A stretch of 64,000 bases of DNA from Lachnospiraceae bacterium (GTDB lineage Bacteria; Bacillota; Clostridia; Lachnospirales; Lachnospiraceae). Positions within the stretch are counted from its first letter, which is position 1. Each line of letters opens with the position of its first letter. The position numbers were made by a program, and so were the translations under genes. Shown here piece after piece: positions 8,484 through 16,072 of the stretch. Below the pieces are notes generated by a model. That model saw nothing but the letters and a program-made list of their open reading frames with translations. It ran no database searches and was not told the origin of the DNA. The DNA lies in NCBI GenBank assembly GCA_910574745.1, contig CAJTCE010000011.1, forward strand, positions 1-64,000, given 5' to 3'.

Positions 8484-8834
8484 ATGGCGGGAGAGCTTAT
8501 GGTGGATTTATACGGGTGCGATTCAGGCATCATTGACAATCTGCCCAAAATACGGGAAATTGCCCATCAGATCATGAAAGAAATCCGTGCAGAAATTGTA
8601 GAGGAATGTTTTCACAAATTTGAACCCATCGGAATTACTTATATTGCGGTAATTACCACTTCACACTTTTCCATTCATACCTGGCCCGAGTATGGCTATG
8701 CGGCGGTGGACATTTTTTCCTGCGATGAAAAGGTGCCGGACTTGATTGCGGAAGAGCTGAAGCTTTCTTTAGGTGCACAAAAATCTGTGGTACATAGATT
8801 TGAGAGAGACATAGAAGGGAGGAGAAACCAGTGA
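8484..8834 (+). CDS. SpeD-like protein (AdoMet decarboxylase family) with altered cleavage site
   Basis: 116 residues, the size of the short bacterial SpeD proenzyme. The family signature SHFSIHTWPEYGYAAVDIFSC covers residues 60-80. Known SpeD proteins cleave themselves between Glu and Ser to make a pyruvoyl cofactor. Here the Ser (60) is kept, as are His65 and Cys80, but the preceding Glu is Thr59. The reaction may be AdoMet decarboxylation, or decarboxylation of another amino acid as reported for some SpeD homologues. The sequence alone does not decide this. I start at ATG 8484 with AAAGGAGGGG just upstream. The stop overlaps the next start (GTGA), so the two are translationally coupled. 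It leads a cassette ending in an aminopropyltransferase-type gene. Confidence 0.85.
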   Translation: MAGELMVDLYGCDSGIIDNLPKIREIAHQIMKEIRAEIVEECFHKFEPIGITYIAVITTSHFSIHTWPEYGYAAVDIFSCDEKVPDLIAEELKLSLGAQKSVVHRFERDIEGRRNQ

Positions 8835-9979
8835 ATTTTGCAGTAGGAGACAGGCTTTTGGCAGACGGGGAAGTTTGTGATGTCGTAGGCAGTATTTCTT
8901 ACCGGAATATCTATGACAACAGTATGTGGAGGGAATACCGTTTGATCAGTCAGAAGACCGGACGGGAAAAGTGGCTGAGTTATGACGAGGAGTTTAAGGA
9001 ATATTCTGTTTCGGAAGTGACAGGCTCGGCGTCTACGGCGGGTTTCCACGAAGTGGACAGAGGCCGGGAAGAGGTAATGGGCGCCTGGGGCGACGTGGAT
9101 GTGGAAATCGGGGACACAGCGGACTTTGTGGAGTTTGAGGATGTGACCGAGGAAAAAATTATCTCATGGGAGACATGGGATGACGGCTTAGAGGTTTCCA
9201 CAGGCTATTATCTGGATGAGAACGAGGTTGAAAGAATCGGACAAAGCGACGGCCGGTACGGCGGAAATCCATATGGCGGAGGAGGCTCGCATGGAGGCGG
9301 AAATCCATATGGCGGAAACCGTGGTACAGGCGGCCGAAAAACCATGGGATTGGGAAAAACGGCAGCATTGCTTCTTGTTCTATTTTTCGGGATACCGATT
9401 CTTTCAATGCTGATGTCAGTAATTTCGGCAATGTCCCAAGAAAAGATAGCCATTTCCAAATACTTAAAAGAGTCCCCGGCCTATACCTATGTGACGTCTA
9501 TTACGGGCAGCCAGAATGAAAAAGCGGATGTTTACCAGACCATAGGGGATATTGACTGGACTGCCAAGGACATTATAGAGACCATTGACGGCAATACGGT
9601 GGATGTGCAGCAGAATACGGAAGAGGGGGACGGTTCCGTGGCAATCCTGACATCGAAAGAGTACTGCCTCATTTATACTTCCGAGGACGGGGATACCCTG
9701 GTGCAGATTTCCACGAGAAAATATGCCTACTATAATGATGACGATCCCTATCGTTCCGATACCGGGACAAGGCGGTACTACAGAGGATTCTATTATTCCA
9801 GGGGATATAATTCGGATGCATCAAGCTATGGTACGGGAAGCTCCCCTTATGACGGATATACAGGAGATATTGTGGGAAGCAGTGATTTTGATACCTATAG
9901 CAGTTACTCGGACAGCGTAAGACAGGCAAGTGTGGATTCGCGCTATTCCTCCGGCGGGGGAACCAGCAGCGGTAAATAG
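8831..9979 (+). CDS. DUF4178 domain membrane protein
   Basis: 382 residues from a GTG start overlapping the SpeD-like stop. The N-terminal beta-rich domain (about 1-130, opening MNFAVGDRLLADGEV) matches DUF4178. A Gly/Asn/Tyr-rich linker with repeated NPYGG units follows at about 138-170. One strong membrane helix lies at about 176-200. The C-terminal part of about 180 residues is exported or loop-rich, contains little Cys and ends in a Tyr/Ser/Gly/Asp-rich low-complexity tail. DUF4178 genes are known to neighbour DUF350 and SpeD/SpeE homologues. No reaction is known, and a scaffold at the membrane is inference. Confidence 0.8.
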   Translation: MNFAVGDRLLADGEVCDVVGSISYRNIYDNSMWREYRLISQKTGREKWLSYDEEFKEYSVSEVTGSASTAGFHEVDRGREEVMGAWGDVDVEIGDTADFVEFEDVTEEKIISWETWDDGLEVSTGYYLDENEVERIGQSDGRYGGNPYGGGGSHGGGNPYGGNRGTGGRKTMGLGKTAALLLVLFFGIPILSMLMSVISAMSQEKIAISKYLKESPAYTYVTSITGSQNEKADVYQTIGDIDWTAKDIIETIDGNTVDVQQNTEEGDGSVAILTSKEYCLIYTSEDGDTLVQISTRKYAYYNDDDPYRSDTGTRRYYRGFYYSRGYNSDASSYGTGSSPYDGYTGDIVGSSDFDTYSSYSDSVRQASVDSRYSSGGGTSSGK

Positions 9980-9994
9980 AAAAGGAGAAAAAAG

Positions 9995-10426
9995 ATGGTA
10001 GAATTATTGTATGATATTTTAAATGTTGCCGTGTATTCGGTTTTGGGCATTGTGTTGATGCTGGTGGGAAACTTTTTAATCGATTTAATCGTACCCTGTC
10101 ATTTCCCTACGGAAATCAAAAAGGGAAATATTGCCGTAGGATGGCTCAGCGCAGGTTCCTTTATCGGCATCGGCATGATACTGCGCACAGTTATTATGTC
10201 TCCGGCGGCAGCAGTGACGGAAACGCTTCTAAGCGGCATTACAAGCAGCGCTATCTATTTTGTAGTGGGAATTGTTTTCTTTATGCTGGGATATGTTACG
10301 GTCCTGTTTTATAACAGAAAATACAATTTGAATGATGAGATCGGAAAAGGCAATACGGCGGCGGGTGTTATGGTATTCGGTATTTTCGTAGGCCTTTCCC
10401 TTGTAATCAGCGGAGCGATCAGCTGA
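9995..10426 (+). CDS. DUF350 family membrane protein
   Basis: 143 residues with four predicted membrane helices. The family's internal repeat is seen twice: IKKGNIAVGWLSAGSFIG and IGKGNTAAGVMVFGIFVG. The family (YjfL-like) is found beside polyamine-type and envelope-stress genes, but its function is unknown. AAAGGAG lies 8 bases before the ATG. The stop shares one base with the next start, which indicates coupling to the aminopropyltransferase gene. Confidence 0.85.
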   Translation: MVELLYDILNVAVYSVLGIVLMLVGNFLIDLIVPCHFPTEIKKGNIAVGWLSAGSFIGIGMILRTVIMSPAAAVTETLLSGITSSAIYFVVGIVFFMLGYVTVLFYNRKYNLNDEIGKGNTAAGVMVFGIFVGLSLVISGAIS

Positions 10427-11925
10427 TGAAAAAGTACAGGCTTTTAATGCTTACCACACTGATTATTTCAGGCTGTTCCATCTGCTATGAACTGATCATC
10501 AGTGCGGTAAGCTCCTATCTGTTGGGAGACAGCACCCTGCAGTATTCCGTAACGATTGGGCTTTATATGTCCGCAATGGGTCTTGGCTCCTTTATTTCCA
10601 AATATATGAAGAAAAACCTTTTCCACTGGTTTGTTTTAATAGAAATCGGCGTGGGAGTCATGGGCGGCATCAGCGCCCTGATTTTGTTTTTCGCCAATCT
10701 TTATCTGGAACAGTATCAGCTTGTTATGTATGGAGAAATTATCATCATAGGCACCTTTGTGGGCGTGGAGATTCCGCTTTTAACGAGAATTATCGAAGGG
10801 GATGCGGAGAACTTAAGGATTACCCTTTCCTCTATTTTCAGCTTTGATTATATCGGCGGGCTTTTAGGCTCCATTGCATTTCCCCTTCTGTTATTGCCGC
10901 AGCTGGGCTATTTTGCCACGGCTTTTTTAACGGGAAGCATGAATATACTGGCGGCGATTCTCATTGTCTTTAAATATTCCGACAGAATCAGGAAACCCGA
11001 AATTTTTAAAGGAATTACGATAGTGATTTTTGTCTTCATGATGTGGGGCGCGCTCTTTTCCGAAAATATCAGCAAATATATTGAGGGAGGGCTGTACCGC
11101 GACAGGATTATTTTGTCGGAGCAGACCCAGTACCAGCACATTGTCCTGACCAGACATAAGGACGATTTGCGTCTGTTTATTGACGGCAATGTGCAGTTCT
11201 GTTCTCTGGATGAATACCGTTACCATGAAGCATTGGTGCATATTCCCATGGCCCAGGCGGCAAAGAAGGACAGGGTGCTGATTTTAGGGGGCGGAGACGG
11301 TATGGCGGTAAGGGAACTGTTAAAATATGAGGGTACACAGATAACCCTTGTGGATTTAGACCCGGAGATGATACGTATCTGCAGTGAGAATAAAATCATT
11401 GCGGAATTAAATGAAAATTCCTTAAAAAGCGACAGGCTGAACATTGTCAACGACGATGCCTATCGTTATTTAGAGGAAAACGAGGAAGCCTATGACGTGA
11501 TTATCGTGGATTTGCCGGACCCCAACAACGAATCCCTCAATAAGCTTTACACCAATATTTTTTACAGGCTGTGTCAGAATTCCCTGACGCAGGACGGCAT
11601 TCTGGCTGTCCAGTCAACCAGTCCCTATTACGCCACAAAAGCATTCTGGTGCATCGGAAAGACCCTTGAAAGCGAGGGTTTTTTTGTGAAGCCCTACCAT
11701 TTGCAGGTTCCCGCATTCGGAGATTGGGGATTTCATCTTGCATCAAAGAAAGAATTGGGGGATAATTATAATATTACCGTGGAGACAAAGTATTTAAGTA
11801 AAGACAATGTGGATGCTTTATTTTCCTTTGGAAAGGATGAGATAGCGGAGGATGTGGAGATTAACAGTTTGTCAAAGCCGGTATTGATTCAATATTATTC
11901 TGAGGCGGTAAAGAACTGGGAGTGA
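10426..11925 (+). CDS. Membrane-embedded spermidine synthase-like aminopropyltransferase
   Basis: 499 residues. About residues 1-215 form six or seven membrane helices resembling a transporter half. Residues 225-480 form a Rossmann-type aminopropyltransferase domain. The cofactor loop is ILGGGDG at about 286-291. The HEALVHIPM segment (usual YHE motif) precedes it. The acidic catalytic region reads DLPDPNN at about 362, where soluble enzymes have DxxDP. These features support binding of decarboxylated AdoMet. Both amine substrate and product are unknown, and the membrane part could bind or move the amine. It is the last of four coupled genes, and the lipoprotein gene begins 12 bases after its stop. 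Confidence 0.85.
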   Translation: MKKYRLLMLTTLIISGCSICYELIISAVSSYLLGDSTLQYSVTIGLYMSAMGLGSFISKYMKKNLFHWFVLIEIGVGVMGGISALILFFANLYLEQYQLVMYGEIIIIGTFVGVEIPLLTRIIEGDAENLRITLSSIFSFDYIGGLLGSIAFPLLLLPQLGYFATAFLTGSMNILAAILIVFKYSDRIRKPEIFKGITIVIFVFMMWGALFSENISKYIEGGLYRDRIILSEQTQYQHIVLTRHKDDLRLFIDGNVQFCSLDEYRYHEALVHIPMAQAAKKDRVLILGGGDGMAVRELLKYEGTQITLVDLDPEMIRICSENKIIAELNENSLKSDRLNIVNDDAYRYLEENEEAYDVIIVDLPDPNNESLNKLYTNIFYRLCQNSLTQDGILAVQSTSPYYATKAFWCIGKTLESEGFFVKPYHLQVPAFGDWGFHLASKKELGDNYNITVETKYLSKDNVDALFSFGKDEIAEDVEINSLSKPVLIQYYSEAVKNWE

Positions 11926-11937
11926 CGGAAAAAACGG

Positions 11938-12945
11938 ATGAAAAAAACAAACAGATATATAGTCTTTTTGATTCTTCTGTTCTGGACTTTGGCGGGACTT
12001 TCCGGCTGCGGCATACAGGGAAAGGCTGCGGCGGAAGAAAGCATAGAAGATACTGCGGAAGAGAATGGCAAAGAGAGTAAAGATGAAGAGGAATTCACAG
12101 AGACGGTTCTTTCCCTTTCGGAGGGGGAAATCCGTTCCATATGGATGGAAAAGGATATTCTCTATGTTTTTGTGGCGTCAGATAATAAGGAAAAGCCTTA
12201 TGGAATTTATGAAGTAAGAGACGGCAGCATTTTGGAGGAAACCCCTTACAGCGAGATTATGGAGCAGTGGCTTGGAACGGAAATGAAAAAATCTCCGGCG
12301 TCTTCCTATGAATATGAGGCGAGACTGGGCAGAAATCAAGTGGTATATCTCTTAGGCCGGGATAAGGAAGGAAATGTGAAAAGGTGCTATTGGATGGAGA
12401 AAACCTTTTATACAGATGTTCCCTTTTATAAAAAGTATGGAGGAATGACTTTCAGCAATATCGAAATCAGCAACAAGGGAGAGATTTATTTAGAGAAGAC
12501 TTCCGGAGGTTTAATAATACCTTATTATGATTTTTATGAAAGAATCGGCTTCGGGGTTAGTACAGAAAAACGGAGAACGGTTCTGGGAGAACGGCGTGCG
12601 TACCAGCTGGCGGCAGGATGGATTTACGTGTGGGACATTCCTTCGGGAGCAAACATGGACAAGATCAGGTGCAATAGTCTGACTAATGGCAGTACGGAGG
12701 TTTTCATTGATAAAGACGACAGTATTTATCTTATGGGCAGCAGAGGCCTTGCGTATCTGCCTTGTGATGGAAGCATCTGGGAAATTCTCGTTGATGTAAA
12801 CGAGGAGGGACTTTCCGGCAGCGCATTTGACTTGAGACAGCTTTGGATATATGAAGAGAATCTGTATCTGGCGGGAAGGGATATGGAAACAGGCCAATGG
12901 CAGATACTGAGGAGGAAGATTCCCGGAAAGGCAGTGAAAAAATGA
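11938..12945 (+). CDS. Predicted lipoprotein, envelope sensor-like
   Basis: 335 residues with a lipoprotein signal (basic start, hydrophobic core, lipobox LSGC at about 21-24). An acidic Glu-rich spacer follows, then about 270 residues that look beta-rich, with propeller-like repeats such as YLMGSRGLAYLPCDG. No family is recognised. Its stop overlaps the response-regulator start (ATGA), while only 12 bases separate it from the aminopropyltransferase. It could therefore be the sensor accessory of the two-component system, or a link between the two gene groups. Confidence 0.7.
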   Translation: MKKTNRYIVFLILLFWTLAGLSGCGIQGKAAAEESIEDTAEENGKESKDEEEFTETVLSLSEGEIRSIWMEKDILYVFVASDNKEKPYGIYEVRDGSILEETPYSEIMEQWLGTEMKKSPASSYEYEARLGRNQVVYLLGRDKEGNVKRCYWMEKTFYTDVPFYKKYGGMTFSNIEISNKGEIYLEKTSGGLIIPYYDFYERIGFGVSTEKRRTVLGERRAYQLAAGWIYVWDIPSGANMDKIRCNSLTNGSTEVFIDKDDSIYLMGSRGLAYLPCDGSIWEILVDVNEEGLSGSAFDLRQLWIYEENLYLAGRDMETGQWQILRRKIPGKAVKK

Positions 12946-13631
12946 GGTTGCTGATAATTGAAGATGATGTGGAACTGAGTGAAGCGGTCGCCGTCTCTTT
13001 AAAAGCGGAGGGGTATCAGGTGGATTTGTGCCACAGCGGTGCGGATGCGGCTTATTACTACGAAAAGAATATATATGATGCGGTTTTGCTGGACCGGATG
13101 CTGCCGGAAAAGGATGGTATTGAAATTTTAAACGATATGAGGACGGACGGCTACGAGGTGCCGGTTATCATGATTACGGCGTTAGGCAATGTGGATGATA
13201 GAATCGGCGGACTGGACGCGGGAGCGGACGATTATCTTGCAAAGCCGTTTTCCGTATCGGAACTGCAGGCAAGGCTGCGGGCATTGTTTCGCAGACCGCG
13301 GAAAATGGAAAATGCCGGAAACCACAGCCTGGGCAACACAACCCTGTCCATGGGAAGGCTGCAGCTGGAAAGTCGTCAGGGATGTGTGACGCTCTCTAAA
13401 AAGGAGGCGGCATTTCTGGAATTTTTCTTCCGCCATCCGGGGCAGATTTTACAAAGGGAACAAATCCTTGTCAGGGTGTGGGGAACCGATAAATTTGTGG
13501 AGGACGGAAATGTGGATACCTATATTCATTTTGTCAGAAGAAGGCTTTCGGCGGTAGGCAGCAATCTTGTGATTAAAAATGTACATGGCGTGGGGTATCG
13601 CTTAGAGGAACTACAGGCAAAGAGAGAATGA
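12942..13631 (+). CDS. OmpR-family response regulator
   Basis: 229 residues. The receiver domain (about 1-115) has the acidic pair Asp8-Asp9, phosphoacceptor Asp51 (LLDRMLP), the Thr in MITA and the Lys in AKPF. The C-terminal winged helix (about 135-225) ends with the GVGYRLEE signature. I start at ATG 12942, which overlaps the lipoprotein stop by 4 bases and gives the standard MRLLIIEDD opening. An upstream in-frame ATG at 12897 would add 15 atypical residues. The paired 11-bp repeats at 14873-14894 are a fitting binding site. Confidence 0.93.
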   Translation: MRLLIIEDDVELSEAVAVSLKAEGYQVDLCHSGADAAYYYEKNIYDAVLLDRMLPEKDGIEILNDMRTDGYEVPVIMITALGNVDDRIGGLDAGADDYLAKPFSVSELQARLRALFRRPRKMENAGNHSLGNTTLSMGRLQLESRQGCVTLSKKEAAFLEFFFRHPGQILQREQILVRVWGTDKFVEDGNVDTYIHFVRRRLSAVGSNLVIKNVHGVGYRLEELQAKRE

Positions 13632-13632
13632 T

Positions 13633-14859
13633 ATGAACAGATTAAAAAGGAAACTGGCCGGTCTGTATACGGCTTCAGGCATTACGATTCTGGCAGTCAT
13701 TCTTTTTGCCTTCGGCTTTACTATTTATGAAGGAAAAAACACGGACACCATGAATGCCATGGAAGAGCAGGGGGACCGATACCTTTATATGCTTGAAAAG
13801 CAAAATTACATTGAGGACAGCTTCTTGAAAATGGAGGAGCGCTATTCGGAGTGCGCCATTTTTTTGTTTGACGGGAGAAATTCCCTTCGCTTTTCCGGAG
13901 AATATCTAAAGGGAGAGGAAAGGAAGAAGCTGTTGCTTTTATGCTTAGAAACAGGTTATCAGAACTGGTTCAGGATAAGCTCCGGCAATGTCCGGTATCT
14001 GGTATACAGTAAGGAGACCAGGAATGGGGAAAAGAGTCTTTATCTGTGTAAGGGCATGAATCAGATTTATAAAGAACTGTACCTTCCCTTTGGCATTCTG
14101 TTCTGTTTTCTTTTAGGCGGAAGCGTCGCTATTTTTCTTCTGGGACGGCTGTTGGCAGGACAGGCCATAAAGCCTGTAGAGGAAAATCAGAAGGAGCAGA
14201 TGGCGTTTGTTCATGGGGCGGGTCATGAGCTGCGCTCCCCCCTGGCGGTTATCCGGTCTAACAATGCGGCTGCCGGCGTGGATAAGGAGAAGGAAGAGCA
14301 TTACAGGCAGATTATTGATGATGAGTGCGCACGAATGGGACATCTTGTGGAGGAACTTTTAGTGCTGGCGGCAGGCCAAACCAGGGGCTATGACATAAAA
14401 GAAGAGGTGTTTTGCGCAGATACCTTTATGATCGAATGCTATGAAAAATTCAGACCTGTATGCAGGGAAAAACAGGTTCCTCTTTTCATTTCCCTGCCGG
14501 ATGGCGAAGGAGGAGAAATCAAGGGCGATAAACAACGTCTGGAGCAGGTTGTGGAAATCTTTATACAAAATGCGCTTTCCTACGGCGCTACAAGGAAAGG
14601 CATAGAACTGGGACTGGAAGCGACCAGAAAGCACATCGTTATTTCTGTAATGGATCACGGGCCGGGCATTCCCCCTGAGGAAAGGGAAGAAATTTTCCGG
14701 CGGTTTTACAGGACAGATAAAAGCCGGAGAGATAAGGAGCATTTCGGGTTAGGTTTAAGTATTGCAAAGGAGCTGACAGACGCTATGGGAGGAAGGATAG
14801 AGGTAAAGGATACGCCGGGAGGCGGTGCGGATTTCAGAATCAGGCTGAATAAAATTTAA
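13633..14859 (+). CDS. Sensor histidine kinase
   Basis: 408 residues and the partner of the preceding regulator (1 base between stop and start). Membrane helices lie at about 12-32 and 150-173, enclosing an extracellular sensor region of about 115 residues. The phosphorylated His is about residue 198 in GHELRSPLAVI. The N box reads IFIQNALSYGA. G1 is DHGPGIPPEE and G2 is HFGLGLSIAKE. All catalytic motifs look intact. The order lipoprotein-regulator-kinase-exporter suggests it senses an envelope signal and turns on the exporter genes behind it. Confidence 0.93.
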   Translation: MNRLKRKLAGLYTASGITILAVILFAFGFTIYEGKNTDTMNAMEEQGDRYLYMLEKQNYIEDSFLKMEERYSECAIFLFDGRNSLRFSGEYLKGEERKKLLLLCLETGYQNWFRISSGNVRYLVYSKETRNGEKSLYLCKGMNQIYKELYLPFGILFCFLLGGSVAIFLLGRLLAGQAIKPVEENQKEQMAFVHGAGHELRSPLAVIRSNNAAAGVDKEKEEHYRQIIDDECARMGHLVEELLVLAAGQTRGYDIKEEVFCADTFMIECYEKFRPVCREKQVPLFISLPDGEGGEIKGDKQRLEQVVEIFIQNALSYGATRKGIELGLEATRKHIVISVMDHGPGIPPEEREEIFRRFYRTDKSRRDKEHFGLGLSIAKELTDAMGGRIEVKDTPGGGADFRIRLNKI

Positions 14860-14872
14860 GACAGAAATGAAT

Positions 14873-14894
14873 TTAAAGATTTCTTTAAGATTTC
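14873..14894 (+). promoter_or_regulatory. Paired 11-bp direct repeat, likely response-regulator operator
   Basis: TTAAAGATTTC (14873-14883) is followed immediately by TTTAAGATTTC (14884-14894), matching at 10 of 11 positions with 11-bp spacing. OmpR-type regulators bind such same-face direct repeats near a -35 site. It lies between the kinase gene and the first adaptor gene. A TATGGT-like -10 follows at 14900-14905. Confidence 0.55.
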
Positions 14895-14930
14895 TCTGCT
14901 ATGGTAATCTATAGCGGAGGAATTTTTTTT

Positions 14931-15962
14931 ATGGGAAAAAGAGAGAAGGGGATTTTGATGTTACGGAGTCTGCAGGTTATAACGGCGCTTATGGCTTTCC
15001 TGCTTTTTCTGTCAGGCTGCGGCGTGATACAGAAGGAAGAGGAAATCCGCATTATGAGATACGGGGAAAGAGCAGTATGGGAGGATGTGGAAATAGCAGT
15101 GGTGCTGAAGGGGAATTTGGTCAGCGAAAATAATATTTTTGTATACTGTGAAAGGAAGAACGCTTCCTCTTTATCCTTTGGGGTTTCAGGCGTCCGCTAT
15201 GATGAATTTTATGTTTCCAAGGGCGATGAGGTAACTAAGGGACAACTATTGGCAAAGCTGGAATGCGATGATTATAAAGAGCAGAAGGAAGCGTTGCAGT
15301 ATGAGCTTTTGAGGATCGATATCGAGTTAAAACAACTGGAGTCGGATTTTTTAAATTACGGTATGTCTCTGAAGGAGTATGAGCGGAAAAAAGCCGACTA
15401 TGAAAATCAGAAGCTGGTGCTCAAGCAAAGAATGGAAGAACTTTCGGTTTACATAAGTGAGAGATATATTTATGCGGATATGGACGGTGTTGTAAAGGAA
15501 ATGGCGGAAGTGGACAGTCAGGATCTTTCCGAAGAGGGGCTGGTTATCTTTGAATTGACAGGGGGACAGCAGGAATTCAGAGGGAACACGGCTGATACAA
15601 GAAAACTTGCCATCGGCCAAATTTACTCCCTGACTCTGGACGGGGAAGTTTATGAAGTGGTTCTTGACAGAATGGACGATGGGGAAATCGGGGACGTTCA
15701 GGTGGTTTTTACCTTTGCCGACGGGCAAGAACATTCGGTCACATCGGAGAGAGGCGTGGTCAGATACGTGGTGGAGGAAGCAAAGGATGTGCTCTATATT
15801 CCTAAGAGCGCCGTAAGTAAAGGCGGAGAACATTACTATGTGTATTTCCTTAATGAAGCGGGCTTTAGGGAGATGAAAGAAATCAGCATTTCAGACAGCT
15901 ATGGGGATTATTATGTGGTTACGGCGGGGCTGACGGAGGGAGAGGAGATCATTTGCGATTGA
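14931..15962 (+). CDS. Membrane-fusion (HlyD/MacA-type) lipoprotein
   Basis: 343 residues with a lipoprotein signal ending LSGCG. A barrel-sandwich half (VSKGDEVTKGQLLAKLE) is followed by a coiled coil at about 110-165. The second sandwich half reads YIYADMDGVVKEM, and a beta-barrel and C-terminal domain complete the protein. It should link an ABC permease to the cell envelope. GGAGG lies 10 bases before ATG 14931. A second start at 14958 also has AAGGGG and would give a shorter signal, so the exact start is uncertain. It is preceded by the direct-repeat operator and followed by a second, larger adaptor. Confidence 0.8.
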   Translation: MGKREKGILMLRSLQVITALMAFLLFLSGCGVIQKEEEIRIMRYGERAVWEDVEIAVVLKGNLVSENNIFVYCERKNASSLSFGVSGVRYDEFYVSKGDEVTKGQLLAKLECDDYKEQKEALQYELLRIDIELKQLESDFLNYGMSLKEYERKKADYENQKLVLKQRMEELSVYISERYIYADMDGVVKEMAEVDSQDLSEEGLVIFELTGGQQEFRGNTADTRKLAIGQIYSLTLDGEVYEVVLDRMDDGEIGDVQVVFTFADGQEHSVTSERGVVRYVVEEAKDVLYIPKSAVSKGGEHYYVYFLNEAGFREMKEISISDSYGDYYVVTAGLTEGEEIICD

Positions 15963-16072
15963 CGCAGACTGCGGACGAAGGAAAATGATATGTCCCTTAG
16001 GCCGGGAGTGTCGGAAAAAGAAGAAATGATATGTAATCAGGATTGAGATAGCAGAGAAAGGATGGAAATCAT

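Noticed and set aside
9240-9345. Repeated Gly-rich DNA considered as a CRISPR or tandem repeat array
   Set aside because: The repeats are in frame and encode NPYGG-type linker units of the DUF4178 protein; there are no spacers of even length.
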